Below, piece after piece: positions 46,520 to 59,597 of a DNA stretch of 64,000 nucleotides. A model generated the notes under the pieces. It saw nothing but the letters and a program-made list of their open reading frames with translations, made no database searches and had not been told where the DNA came from. This DNA comes from Rhabditoides inermis (lineage: Eukaryota > Nematoda > Chromadorea > Rhabditida > Rhabditidae). Position numbers and translations under genes: made by a program. Location: the NCBI GenBank assembly GCA_963966185.1, contig CAWZYM010000139.1:779221-843220 (forward strand). Direction: 5' to 3'. The stretch's first letter is position 1; each line of letters opens with the position of its first letter.

Positions 46520-49074
46520 ATGCTGAAGCTCTCTGCTCTCGCCGGACGCACCGTCCCCACCCTCCTCCGCAACCAAGTCGCCATGGCCTCTACTGGTACG
46601 GTACTAATAATTGTTTACAAGTAGTATTGTCATTGGAAGTAATTATACAGTTTCATGTTCAGCTGCCCCGGAGATGATCAAGGTGGAGATCGTGGGAGAG
46701 AAGAAGAACGTGGCTCTGGTGTCGCTGAACCGCCCCAAGGCCCTCAACGCCCTCTGCAACCAGCTCATGAACGAGGTGAGAGGGTGATTGTTGTTGTTTT
46801 CAAGAATACATTCGAAGAGAAATTGTGCATATCGATAATTGTAGACTATTAGTTTATGTGGAAACATAAATTGGCACGTTCTGGTGCTCATCGTGAGTGA
46901 AAACAGTTCGATTGTAGAACAAAACAAGTGTGAGTGATTGTTTGTGGAGGAAACCTAATGTTCACTGATTGAGATGTGGGTATGTAATGCAAGGATTTAA
47001 TTGATTCGTAATGTCATGCCCACTTGTTTCCTTGTCGCGAAAATGTGTGTGCCTAACCAAATATCAATGACAAATCAATGACAAATCTCCTATCGAACCA
47101 GTTCCTGTTTTCAGCTGCGCACTGCCCTGTTCGATCTCGACTCGAACAAGGACATTGGCGCCATTGTCCTCACCGGATCCGACAGGGCCTTTGCTGGTGG
47201 GTAGAGGGGCTTTTGTTTACTACATTACGTCGACTTGACACGCGTCATAGTGACATCGCTTTTCCTGTCATCTTCTGACGCACTGCATCAAGAGTTTGAC
47301 GCAGTGCGCCAAGTTGACGCGTTGAGAAGTATAAACGATCCTAAAGAAAGTAAGTAGGATTATTCTTATTCAGAACGATGTGATCAATCTCTGGCTCTGG
47401 TTAGTGACCGTTGTTTAGTGTTGCCACGTGTGGATTAAAATTGAATTGTCTTTGAAACATTCAGAATTTTGTTATTTGCGACACGTGAAATAGAACTTGT
47501 GGAATTGTTGCTTCGAATGTTCAGTCGCTGAACTGAATTACCGCATGACATATTAATTTTGCAGGCGCCTCGGTCTCAGGTGTATCTTTTCTTGAAACAT
47601 AGAACTTGTAAAACTGTTATCAACACTGTTTCATTACCAGTGCGGATTCAAAACGCAAACCAGATCTTGCTTACATCTTACATGATTGATTTAAGTCTCG
47701 CGCTAATCTTCTTCCGTTTAGCCGGCGCTGACATCAAGGAGATGATCGACCGTGACTTCGCGTCGACCATCTCTGGCCGCTTCCTGGAGGAGTGGACGGC
47801 CATCTCCGACATCAACAAACCTGTCATCGCCGCCGTCAACGGGTACGTGTTATGTTTTACATTTCAAAGATTCGGATATGTTAAAGTCCTCTCCAATTCT
47901 CCAGGAGCACAATTTGCGCGCCAGCACGTTACATACGCTGTGATACATATTATATCAGATCTGCATCATGCCTGTCTGGCCTGCTCGGTTATTATTGTTA
48001 CTTGGTACTGGTTTAGTGTGTTTTTTGCAGAGTGGAATACTTTTCTTATTGTCGCATGCAAACGCTTGAGTGTAAATGAGGACGGTGATGCGTACATTTT
48101 ACGGTAGAGTTGACAATGTGTTGGACAAGAAGAGAAAAGCAACAAGAATTTTGACTGATGCTTCCGTTATTTGTTTGAAATTTCACATATGTCGTTGCAG
48201 CTTCGCGCTGGGAGGCGGCAACGAGCTGGCGATGATGTGCGATATCATCTACGCCGGAGACAAGGCCATGTTCGGCCAGCCAGAGATCAACATCGGAACC
48301 ATTCCCGGTGGGTGTGGAGTGAAGCTGTGGGAGAGGCGTGATAAGAGTAGTGTGTAATGTGATAGGCTGATACGCATATGATACGCATATGAATTGATGC
48401 ATTTGAGGTATGTATTAGCTTCCTGTTTCATCAGCGTATCTCAACTGTGAGATATATTGGAGCGCAGTGATACATATATGATACAGTACAAGATTTGTCT
48501 GGTATGTGATGGGTAGGTGAAAAGATTGTTTGACTGTCTTGTGGTTAGACTTGTAGTGAGGATGGGGATGGGAACGGGTACGGGGTGTGTGCTTATGTTT
48601 CTTTCTATAGTATAAAGTTCAGTAAACTAGATGAGAAATGCGATTGTGAACTGGAAATGATTTGAATATCAGGAGCGGGAGGCACGCAGCGCTGGGCGCG
48701 CACGGCCGGCAAGTCGATGGCTATGGAGGTGTGCCTCACCGGAAACAAGGTCACCGCACAGGAGGCAAAGGAGTGCGGCATTGTCAGCAAGGTACGTGGA
48801 GGGGAGATGGGTATGGGGAATTATACAGGCTTTTACATATAGCACGGCAGAAGGATTGCAGTTTTCTACGGCTAGATAGAAGACAGATTAGTGAAACATG
48901 TTTTACGCAGTTGAAGTTGAGCATCCTGAAAGTGAATACAGCTCTTTCTGTCAGGTGTTCCCGGCGGCGGAGGTTGTGGGAGAGGCGGTGAAGACTGCGG
49001 AGAAGATTGCCGCACAGTCGCCACTCATCGTCGCCATGTGCAAGGAGGTACGGGGGGAGAGAGGAGGGGAAAGT

Positions 49075-49120
<46 letters not shown>

Positions 49121-49939
49121 GACCATCAGGAGATTGTGATGAGAATGTGTATCTGTAGCTGTGATGATTGTCCTTGTATAGCTAAGAGGAGGAGAGAGAG
49201 AGTGTGTGTGAGAGAGTGCAAGGAGAGATGTGAGACGGCCCTTTGCAGTCAGTGAACAAGGCGTACGAGACTACCCTCCGCGAGGGTCTCTCCTACGAGC
49301 GCCGTATCTTCCACGCCACCTTTGCCACCGTCGGTTCCTTTCTTATTCTTTTTGTGTTTTTGACAGAACAATTTGTTCTAACGATTGTTGAGTTGTTAGT
49401 AGTAGTAGAAAGTATTTTTTCGTCTATTTTTCATCTACGTCGTTAGTGTCTACTAGTGTGTTTTCCATTTACTTTGAACGTGCGGTGCGGTCGGCTTTCT
49501 GTGCTTATTATTGTTAGTATTATTGCTACATATGCGTTTCGAAATTGTTCGTATAGTGAAACGGTGGGTTGTTAAAGTTAGAGATTTTTTTCTGGCGCAA
49601 ATTGCGGATAACTGCTGAGTGCTGTACCAGAAAGTATGAGATTGTCCCTTTTTGTACGCTCCTAACTTGTGTACTTTAATTGGTTTCGAGGATTAGAAGT
49701 TTAGAAGTTTATCAAAACATATTCATTGTGGATCATTTTGTAATTCTTTCATAATAGTGACACGTATTTTTTTTTAAATTACACATGTCCTACATTTCAT
49801 TTTCATAATCATGAACTAACTATCTTCTTTACTGTCATGGCATACATGCATTAGCAAACCATGTTGTTTCCAGAAGGACCGCAAGGAGGGCATGACTGCT
49901 TTCGCCGAGAAGCGCGCTCCCAAGTGGAAGTCTGAGTGA
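46520..49939 (+). CDS. ech-6: Mitochondrial enoyl-CoA hydratase, copy 2, 285 aa (ech-6/ECHS1-like)
   Basis: Nine exons: 46520-46595, 46663-46775, 47115-47196, 47722-47842, 48201-48307, 48673-48791, 48955-49047, 49249-49329 and 49874-49939. They sum to 858 bases, no internal stop. Short-chain enoyl-CoA hydratase of the mitochondrial matrix. The start [20 protein letters not shown] is an amphipathic basic targeting peptide, and the ATG follows a TTGCAG acceptor by seven bases. Signatures: [42 protein letters not shown] with both catalytic glutamates, [17 protein letters not shown], and a [18 protein letters not shown] tail. It is more like ECHS1 than the upstream copy ([11 protein letters not shown]), so it is probably the conserved ancestor-like copy. 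The symbol follows the nematode gene for this enzyme and is by resemblance only. A GA microsatellite fills 49078-49120. Confidence 0.9.
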
Positions 49940-50857
49940 TCGGGTCATCCATCGCTCCTTCAATCTGCCATATTACCATGTGTAGTAGAGTTCTATAGAT
50001 GTTTGTTATGTTATATCGGGTTGTTGTAATTGTATTTTATATTAAAGTGCGAATGAGTGATTGCGGAATGTGTATGTTGTCTCAAGGATGCGGATCGGTG
50101 CACAAATATTGTCTCAATGGCTGGTGGAAAGCATGACATTGACACATTGTTTTCTGGAAGAGAGGAGGAGAGTGTGTTAGCATAGGTTGTACGGGGATAC
50201 TGGATTGTACGGTGGTGATTTGTTTTTGGAAAATGTGTTCATGCATTCAACGAGTACATTGTACAATGATCGACAAGGAAGATATCTGCGCAGATTTTTT
50301 CGCTTTCTTTTTTCTGACCGTTTTGAAGTGTTGAAGTGTTTCGTAGATCCATGGCCGTAGGCATTTCGAGTGTGTGTCTTGTTTATCGGTCCAAGACCAT
50401 GTAAAAAGGAGTCCTTGACTGGATGTGAGGATTTCTCTCCCTCTCTCTCTCTCCCTCCCTACCTCTCTTTCATATGCTTAGTAGTATAGTTCTAAAGGTG
50501 ACGGTAAAGAACTAGTTACGAGGTAGACACTAGCCGTGTGGAGTAGCGGGATTAGTGCAGAGTTGTAGAAAGACAGAGAGAGAGAGAGAGAGAGGGGGGG
50601 GGAGAGAGAGGTGGCGAAAGGTGAAGGGGCACGGCACGGTTGTTTCTCCGATTCTTTCCAAGTGGATCTCTTGACGTGAATACGATGTGTGCTCACATGC
50701 GACTGTTTGCGAGCTAGAGACACGCGAGAGAGTGTGTGATGGTGAGAGAATCAGAGCGGGTCAGAGACCAGAGAGGAAGAGTGGTGGGGGTGGGAAGACA
50801 GGCAGAGGAGGGCGGAGGAGAAGGCGCAGTGATCGAACGATCGACTGTGAGAAGAGG
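49940..50857. other. Intergenic, no gene seen
   Basis: 3' flank of the hydratase pair (an ATTAAA at about 50041 may serve polyadenylation). Then low-complexity CT (50440-50465) and GA (50575-50610) tracts up to the next start codon. Confidence 0.4.
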
Positions 50858-51071
50858 ATGGAGATGCGACCATATTCGGGCGGAAAGTTCGAGGTGAGTG
50901 AGATTTATTGATCGTATTGATTTATCGATTTTCCAGAAAATCGGGTCGGAGGAGTCCCACACGATCGAGACATTCGAACGAAAGATCCACGGGACACCGG
51001 AATCGGAGGTACTTTTTATTTGAAATATGTTCTAAAACTTTATTTTCAAATTTCTTTTCAATTTCATTCTG

Positions 51072-51105
<34 letters not shown>

Positions 51106-54100
51106 GAGAGAGAGATTCCCTTGCAGCCGCAGCGTCAAGTCTCCCACAAGCAGTACACGGAGCGTCGCACCTATGGAAAGGACGAGAATGGTGACATTGT
51201 TGTGAAGATCGAGACTGATGTGAGTTTTAAAAAAATATTTTTGTTATCTGTATTGCTTACTTCATATTTTGAATTGTTTTGTGAATCTGCTCTAGTCTGC
51301 CTGTCCTCTTATTTGCACACCTGTATCCGCTGTGCTATTGCCAAATCTGTGTTTTATTAGTCACGTTCACATGACTAATAAAACGTGCTTACAAAAAATG
51401 CTTACAAAAAACCCGAGTGATGAGTGAGCGTCTTCATTTCTCTGGACTCTCTGGTCTCCCCGCACTCTCTCATTCTCTCGCCAGTCGATTGAGTATTATT
51501 TGACTCTTGCGGAATGTTTGATCATGCGACTAGCGCTCCGGCGCGTTGCCGCGCGTCTCCGCGCTAGAACATGAAAATTAGAAGAATAGAAATTCATACA
51601 AGTTTTTTGTTATGTTCAATACTACTGTTTATCTACAAATTCATAACATTTTGACGAGTGAAACGAATTATTAAAGTAGAGAAGATTAGTCGATTGATGT
51701 ATTGATTGCACTGATAAGTATGTTGTCTAGGAGCGGGGTAATAATAATAATAATAATAACTGGTTTGCAAGTCCTATAGTAAGCTGCCGCGCGCTTCACC
51801 TATCAATGTCTATGAAAAGAATAATGATATATTTCTTTTTTTCTGAACTCTACTTTCCTATGCTCCTAAAAACTGAATGCGCTCAGGCACAAGTCAGCAT
51901 CGCTCTGATATTAGCCCTCCTCCTTCTATCTCTCCCTCTTTCTCCCCTCTCTTCTCGCTCTCTCCTTCCTCTCTTTATCTCTCTGCTTTCTCTTTATTTT
52001 TTTTCGTTTTTATTTTAGTGTCAAAGACACAGTGGCGACTTATTTCTGTCACAACCTGCCACAACTCCTCATTTTCACACGAGCAAAACATTTGGCCGTG
52101 GAATCGAACCGGCGAAGATCGGGGGCCACAATGCAGCGCACATGCTCTGAGCCATGAAGCTATTGACTAAGCGTTGTTCAATTGCGCTTATGTCTCCGAC
52201 CCCAATTTGCAGTATTGAAGCGTTGGCGGGAAATTCAAATTTTCATATGAATCCTTGGCAGTGTCAGATTTGAAAGTAACGCAGAATCGTCGTTCTTTCG
52301 AAAAAAATATGCAAATAATAACATGATTTTTAAAAGTACTCCGTGTCAAATAAGTCGTCACTGTTCCTTTAATGCTACGAAAACAGACAGTTCTGCTTCT
52401 CTGCTTCTGCAACCTCTTTCCCTCAATAATCTCTCTCTCTCTCTCACTCACTCTATCTTTTTCTCTTTTCTTTCTCTTCCTCTTCCTCTTTCTCTTAGGT
52501 CTCCTCTCGCATCTTTTCTGTTGTCAATGCAACGACAACAGTAAGTCGATCTACCACTGCCTTTCTCTCTATAAATATATCTATATATTTCATATATTTC
52601 TCTCTAACTTTTCCTCTATCCCTCTCTCTCCGTTCTTTGTCAATGCATTTCTAGAGATTGAAGTAAAACTTTTGCTTTTCTTGAACATGGAACATCCGCT
52701 GCCGGACAGCGAGATTTTGATGTTTTTTAACAGAATAACGAAAGCAAAATTGAAAACTATCACAACGTGGACTACAGCCAAGGACGTAAACTCAACTAAT
52801 CTGCAAAGTGTCATACAAATTGGTTTAGTATGACTAAAGTTATGAACTAACCAAAATCGTAAAAGAAATGCTAGGGCGCGCGCACCTTTTGATAAATTGG
52901 CTATATCTTTCTCACATTGTAACCACTCAGGCTGAATTTTGCAGGTACGCGAAAAAAACTATTTGTTAAACGTTTTTACGGAAAATAAAGCGAAGATGTT
53001 TCTTAGTTCTTAGATGAGAAACTTTCGCTGCGGACAGCTACAAAATCGATGATTTTTGTGGTTTTTCTTCCAAATATAAGCAATGCGTGTAATTGGAGAG
53101 TAATCACGAAGTGGACTGCATCCTGAAGTAATATGTAAACTTTCTGAAGAGTTTCACGCAAATCGGTTCAGTAGAAACGGAGATATGCCCGCGGAAACAC
53201 AAAAAAAGTGCAAAAGTGATCATTTTTGGTGGTTTTTCGACCAAAAATAGAGGTAATGAAGACAAAATTGAGAACTATCACGAAGTGGACTGCATCAGAA
53301 GACGTAAACTCAACTATCTCAAACGTTTAATGCAAATTGGTTTTGTATGAATCAAGTTATGACCGCGGAAATACTCAAAATCGCAAAAGTGAGGCGAGGG
53401 CGCGCGCGCATCTCTTGCTAATTTGGCTATATTTTCCTCACACCGTAACCAATGAGGGTGAAATTTGCAGGTTCGTGACAAAACTATTTGTTGAAAGTAG
53501 TTACGAAACAAGAAGCGAAATGGTTTCTTAGGTAAAGAGCTTTCGCAGCGGACAGCATCAAAATCAATAATTTTTGTGGTTTTTCTTCCAGATAAAGGCA
53601 ATGAGTGTAATTAGAGAGTAATCACAAAGTGGACTGCATCCTGAAGTACTATGTAAACTTTTCGCAAAGTTTGACGCAATTCGGTTCAGTAGAAACGGAG
53701 TTATGCCCGCGGACACACAAGAAAAAGTGCAAAAGTGACCATTTTTGGTGGTTTTTTGACCAATTATGGACGTAGAGAAGGAGTTGAAAGGTGCCTGAAT
53801 TTTGTCGTCGTCCTTGCAAAGGAATACAACTTTCTACCAAGTTTCATGTGAATTGGTTGAGTTTGAAGCTAGTTATGACTCTGGAATGACGGACAGAGAC
53901 AATAGGACATTTTAGTAGAAAAGGCGATTACACGTGGGGGTTTCGCGCGCGAGTGCAGCAAACTTGAGAGAGGAAGAAAAACTGGAGGCGCTAATTCTTA
54001 CTCTTCTTCTGATCGGATAACGGAAAACGGGATGGAGATTATCATAGTTTGAATAAACTATCGCTTGACCGCGACCGGAAGCGATAAGAAGATCATAGAA

Positions 54101-55747
54101 GAGACTATGGTTCATAAAATAAGAGGAATTTAGAGCAAATTGCTTGGGGTTTCTAACCTGTAAGGATATGAGGCTATGTAAATGCTACAGTAACAAAAGC
54201 GACTTGCCTCCTCATCTGCGCATCATAACTAGAGACGAGACTGTATCCATGTGTTTTCCAGCCCAAGGTTCCGGTGCGTCCGGTGTCGCCCGTTCGTCCC
54301 GTCACTCCGGTCGGAGAACATCGGTATGCGAGGGTGCGGGGATAGCAGGAAGGAAGTGTGCATACTACACACTGTGACAAACACGCGCATCTTTCGATGT
54401 GGCTGCTGCTCGAGTAGCAGCTCTTACCGTGTGCACTCCCTTCCCGATTATCGTGAAATACCTGTTTAATTCGGCTACGTAGTAGGATATTGCTGAACAT
54501 GCTAGCACTGGCTTATGATACACGTGTGGAACGTATGCGTGAAACATGCAATACATTTTCGGCTAGAGATGAAATGACATCTAATCGAGAGGGGCATTTG
54601 GAACATGACTCGTATTCTGTGAGTTTATCAACGATGAAATGTATACACGTTTTCAGTGACAACCACCTTCTGCGACCCATCCAACCACTGTCCATTCCCC
54701 GTATAGATGTCAGAGGAGGAAGTCCCAGGGACAGCGAGAGAGGAGGACAGAGGGAGAGGGGATACGTGGACTGTGAGTGCAACTCTCTCTCTCCCTCTCC
54801 CCTCTCTCTCCTCTCTCCCTCCTCTCTCTCTCCCTCTCCCTCCCTCCCCCTCTCCCTCTCTAGTGTCGAGCGGTATTGGATGGACGGACGGCAGTAGACA
54901 ACACTTGTTGCAGACGACTACTCCCCTCGGAGTGTGACTCTGGACAACTCTCAGTACCTGGGTGCAGTCTCTCCCCGCAGCCAGGGCGCGGCCAGTCCAA
55001 GGAGTGTGAGCAGTGGAGCAAGTCAGGCAGGCAGTGCAATGAAGAAGGTGAGACACACGAATTCTCTATGCACTTATAGTAGCCATAGTATTTTAGTGTG
55101 AGCAGATATATACGAAACGACCGATAAGCAATCCCGCAAGTTCCGATACAATTCATGCTCTCATAGACACCGCCATACGCGCATACGTTTCACTGTGTAA
55201 ATATGCGTTCCAATCATTGACAGTGAACACTTACCAAACGTCAATGAAATGTGCATAGTTGAAAAAAATATGGTTTGACTTACAGAAAAAAACACAAGAT
55301 ATCGCGCTGCGTCAATTTAACATTACTATAGTTCTGTGCTCGCAATAAGTTGCCCGCGGTGGGGTAGATCAGAGAAAGACGGAGAGTCAGTTCTCGGCAA
55401 TAGCGCGCAAAACAAGAGAGGTAGACGGTTATGGTACCGTGTTTCGAACTGCAAGCGAGGTAGATCGAAAACGATCGCTCTGGCGCAGGCTATATTCCTT
55501 TTGGCAGCTGATCAAGAAGTCTCGCTGGGTCTCCGTTCACGACGGGCGCCCTGTGTCCCCGTTCGTGGAGACTGTCGTGTACCAGCCGGGACACACATAC
55601 CAGCCCGAGAGACACTCCAGGTACGCGCGCGTGTCTGTACGTATGTCCGTCTGTTCCATTCCATCTTTCTTTCCACTTTGTCTGTCTGTTTTTGTCATGA
55701 GAACTTTTTATGAATATGGAAAAGAATGAGAGAGAGAGAGAGAGTGC

Positions 55748-55781
<34 letters not shown>

Positions 55782-56040
55782 CGACGTTCAGTGCCTCCCG
55801 TCGTTCCCTCTTCTCCACCGGGTCGTCCCCCTCTCCCACCCACTCGCCCAGCCGCGCCGCCAGTGGAATGAGCAGGTGCGACTGGTGACTGATTTCGGAC
55901 TGGTTCCGGACTGGTTCTCTGGTTCCCTTTTGACTGGTTCCTATTCCAGACGTGGTTCGGGCCTTCGTCGCGACTACCAGCGAGAGTATTCCACCAGCGA
56001 GTGCAGCTACTACGTCGAGAACCCGCTCTATCAGGACTGA
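50858..56040 (+). CDS. Ser/Pro/Arg-rich protein of unknown family, 266 aa
   Basis: Nine exons: 50858-50893, 50937-51008, 51127-51219, 54262-54323, 54657-54772, 54914-55047, 55508-55620, 55792-55875 and 55950-56040. They sum to 801 bases with no stop until TGA. There is no signal peptide or membrane segment. Visible features: KQYTERRTYGKDENGDIVVK, a basic/acidic strand-like segment; PKVPVRPVSPVRPVTPVGEH, a Pro-Val repeat; SP and SPR motifs (SPRSQGAASPRSVSS), candidate proline-directed kinase sites; WVSVHDGRPVSPFVET with YQPGHTYQPERHS; and a Tyr-rich tail CSYYVENPLYQD. It looks like a mostly disordered cytoplasmic, perhaps cytoskeletal, protein. I do not recognise the family. Intron 3 is 3 kb and filled with repeats. 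Exon 54657 to 54914 skips a CT-rich stretch. Confidence 0.7.
51220..52680. other. First half of the 3 kb intron
   Basis: Intron of the Ser/Pro/Arg-rich gene. It contains an AATAAT tract (51740-51760), a tRNA-like relic on the minus strand at 52094-52158, and CT-rich tracts at 51910-52010 and 52430-52500. No exon seen. Confidence 0.5.
52094..52158 (-). pseudogene. tRNA-like relic with perfect B box
   Basis: On the minus strand, ATGGCTCAGAGCATGTGCGC resembles an A box and D arm, and GGTTCGATTCC is a perfect B box. Stems do not pair well, so it is a relic. Confidence 0.4.
52685..53800 (+). repeat. Two-copy tandem repeat, about 525 bp period, with internal sub-repeats
   Basis: GAGGGCGCGCGCGCATC near 53396 matches AGGGCGCGCGCACC near 52872. 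Flanking landmarks repeat in the same order: TTTGGCTATATTTTCCTCAC, GCAGCGGACAGC, TTTTTGTGGTTTTTCTTCCA, AAGTGGACTGCATCCTGAAG, and CGGTTCAGTAGAAACGGAG. Inside each unit, the block around AATCACGAAGTGGACTGCAT is itself repeated in diverged form (ACTATCACGAAGTGGACTGC). Non-coding, in intron 3 of the Ser/Pro/Arg-rich gene. Confidence 0.8.
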
Positions 56041-56239
56041 TCACCGATTACTGATTTGATCAACTGATCAGTGTGATGATAAGCTGATCAACACCTTTCA
56101 CTAAAATATTGTACATGTTTCACATTGTAGCTCCACGCATTTTCACCGGCGCAACCTGTTACACGGTTTGATGATTATTGTGAATGTGAATGAAGAGTAC
56201 AAGGCGTAAATGTATTTTCTGACCATTGAGTATACTATG

Positions 56240-56245
56240 AATAAA
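56240..56245 (+). terminator. Candidate poly(A) signal
   Basis: AATAAA 200 bases after the stop of the Ser/Pro/Arg-rich gene. Confidence 0.45.
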
Positions 56246-57568
56246 CCATTATCATAAATGACAGACAGAGTGATTGAGGTATTGAGGATTGCGCACGTAT
56301 TATTTGTTCGGCCTCCAGTCACCCTCATCATGTTAGATCAATGAGAAGGCAACCGCCGACTGTGAGAAAGGATAACGAATAGATTACGAGTCAACTCATA
56401 AGATAAACAACAAGTTTCGAGATACTCTGTCAATGTAGCCGATAGTGCGAGAAAAGAAAAGAGAGTGACAAAGAGTTTTTTGTCTTTTTTCACAAATAAC
56501 GTCTCTTGTTTTACTGTAGATGACCCCACACGTATGTAAATCGATTGCTCTCAGGCGACTAGGTAGCCCGAGTTTGATTCCTTTTTGTTCTGGACGGTTG
56601 AAGTAGTTTCTGTGTCTGTGTTTGAGATGACATCCCATCGTATGAGCTCGTATGGGTGCCAATGGGCTCTGTCACAGTTTTCACTTTGTCCCTACTCACG
56701 GGTCTGTCCCTACTCACGGTAGTTTGTTGGATGCTGTGTGTTATGGTTTTGTGATTTCTGATTATGAATAAATACATTATTATTATCCTTAAGGGGACAA
56801 TTTAATCTGGGTCTGACCCCTGATCAAGTGACAGTACAATGTGTCCAAACAATCTTTGTTTCAAACGAGATTCATTCGATTCGACAGCAAGCAATATCAC
56901 GTATGCAAAGGTTTCTTTGTATTTTTCTGTTGTGGTTGGACAGGAATGTGAAACGATTTGAATGTCACTTTGATAGAAGGCGTCGGAGACAAATAGAGTG
57001 AACGAGGTCTGCGGATTGTTGAACGACCAGTCAGATGACAGTCCATTTATAGTAGGCGTGGCCAATTCAGTCGCCAGATGGGAGGATGCGAAAGGAAAGG
57101 CTATCGATGTGTGAACGCCGACCAAGTTACGCAGGTACCGGTACCGCCTGATCGGTTCCAACAAACACAGAAAACGCCAGACAAATCCGAGACGATTGGA
57201 ATTGGACATACAATGCTGGCAACCGACTTATAACAAAAACCGTATAGAACAGTAATTCATTGATCAATGACAAGTGATACAACAATTATGAACAAATAAA
57301 CAAAACAATTCAATCTATGCGAGAGAGGAAAAAAAAAGGATTTCATCATGGATCCTCATCTTTTCTCCAGCACACATTGACTCGATCCGCACATGAGAAT
57401 ACAATGGGTGGAAAGGAAACAATAGGTTTTCACAGTTTGACCACCATGTGTGTACATCTTCGACACACATTCACTTTTTTTAAATTTTAATGAGCTGTTT
57501 TCAGAGCGCTCGCCGACTTTCCTAGGTAACTTTTAGTAAGATAAAACACCGTCTCCGACGGTCACAGT
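56246..57568. other. Intergenic, no gene seen
   Basis: An open frame on the minus strand at 56802-57209 has no recognisable motif. It may be more of the decayed retroelement next door or chance. Confidence 0.4.
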
Positions 57569-58150
57569 TCACAGATTCTTTACAACACGCTTGAACGACT
57601 GTTCGGTCTCCTCCAATACAGCCTTCTCCGGTAGCGCATTCCAAAGCCTTCTCAACTCGTTCACCGGGTAGTCGTGCAGTCTCGCACTTGTCACCACAGG
57701 CTCCATCACTCTCAGTGAGTGGCCACCGCGTGCTGTCCTTCTCACTCCACTGCCCGATACCAGGACCACCTTTCCATCTGGAGGGGCTCGCACTCCGTGC
57801 ACATAATTCCACATGAGCACCCTCCTTCTCTCGCTCACGGTCTTCTTCACCGTGTTCCACTTAGCCTTCTCTAGCACTCGGTCATCCGATGACGTGAAAT
57901 CATTCTGCACCAGCCTGGCATGCACATTCACTTTTTCGAGTCTTGCCCTGTCTGTCTCGTTTGCAGGAAACCATCCTTCTGCTGCATATAGCAGTCCTGG
58001 CTCAGCACGCCTTGTACACTCTCTCGAAGGCGCTTCGAGAAGCCCACTTCTTCAAAAAAGCCCACTTCCTTCGCACCAAAGCACCAACAGCTTGGCGAGC
58101 CTTCCTCACGCTCTCAGCCACGTGACCACTGAAGTTTATCAGTGGATCAA
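57569..58150 (-). pseudogene. Decayed LINE, reverse transcriptase C-terminal fragment
   Basis: Minus strand. At about 57950-58140 fragments such as GHVAESVRKARQAVGALVRR and LLYAAEGWFPANETDRARLE appear in different frames. Then an open frame, 57569-57931, continues with VNVHARLVQNDF and ends near LRRLWNALPEKAVLEET. These match the tail of non-LTR reverse transcriptases (adult-type motif: A-R-L-V-x-N-D-F and the late LWNALP). Frameshifts between the parts show it is dead. It is a different lineage from the intact LINE fragment at 41235. Confidence 0.7.
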
Positions 58151-59290
58151 TTCATGCGTGTAGCTTCCGAAGGGTTCTGAGGCCTTTGTGGGAGCTATCC
58201 CAAAAATTCTCATTGATATAGTGGTACGGCTGATGATGTAAACCACATGCAGACACGTTATTATAACGTTATAATTGAATTACAATCGAAAATCTGTCGT
58301 CATTACAAATTATCTCAGATGTCTTCGAGCTTGGCGTGGAGAACTGTCGACTACGCCCTTTTCTCGTCCCTCTTCGCTTTATATGCGTGATATTGTAAGA
58401 AATATGCATTGCATTAAGCATAGCTCACTGAGCTATGTACGGTAGCCGAATAGAAGACTTTGTCCCATACAAATTACCTACACAATGCATACCAATTTGA
58501 GTGTGATGACGTAGTGATTTTGTAATGTTTTGAGAAGACTGAGATTTCCTCTTTCCCTTTCTTTTCCCTTATTCGCAGTGCTATTTGATAACCCAAAAAA
58601 TACAGGCTGATAGAGTAGTGAGTAGCAGTAGTGTCTTGTAGTAGACTAGGACGTCCCTCATCTATGCAGTGTGATCCTTGATTGTGAGCCGAGAATGCCT
58701 CTATTGATTGATTTATTGATCGACTAACCGCCATCCCATCTGTGAATTGAATTGTCTCCTCAATCTCTCTGTGAATGCATTCTTCCCTCGTTTCTTCGGA
58801 TTCTATATTACTCACTCTACTCAACTCTACCACGTGTTTCTACTGTGACGTCTGTTGGTATACTGTATACTGTGAGGTACGGTATCATCGATTGTATCAC
58901 CGGTGTGCTGCACTCTAGACTAGCGTCTTAACCCCACAGTTTTGTGCTCATAGTTGGTCGCTTTATCCCAGCATTATCCGAGTATCCTTCATACATAGCT
59001 CTGTCCCCATTTGTATACCGTATTCCACTCTGAGTGCATCCGCTTTATTTTCGTTTCTGGGATCTGGTAGAAGAACAATAAAGTATATATTTTCATGATG
59101 TTGTTTCATTTGCTCTCGTTTCAAGAGACGTTTTGATAAAAGGGAAAAATTATACAATAGCCAATATTTCTAAATTTTGGTATTGTTTGGGCGGTTCTCT
59201 GTTCTTTGGGCGAACCAGTGTATCTTACTTTCCTCGATATCTCCATAATTAGTGGTGTGTGTGGTGTTCTGGAATGTCTGAAAAAAATCG
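58151..59290. other. Intergenic, no gene seen
   Basis: AT-rich flank between the LINE relic and the kinase gene. I see no exon chain or RNA gene. It should hold the kinase promoter. Confidence 0.4.
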
Positions 59291-59554
59291 ATGCGACGAG
59301 AATCGGACGACAACTGTATCATTCCTCGTCGTTTGCCCCCGCGCGGGCGCCCCTGCCCCATCATGGGTACGCCCCCTCTAGCCACGCCCCCTCTGATGCC
59401 GTTCAGAAACGAAGGAGGCTCCGCCGCCACCCACGCACCACAACAAACCGCCGTCGGAGGCACGAACCCCGCCCTCCCTGCCATCCACACAACAACATCA
59501 GCCACAACAGCCATCCAGTGATGATGGTAGGGGAGAGGGGGAGGGAGGGAGGGA

Positions 59555-59597
<43 letters not shown>

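Noticed and set aside
56802..57209. 135-codon minus-strand frame
   Set aside because: No motif, no splice context, next to a decayed LINE; no support as a gene.
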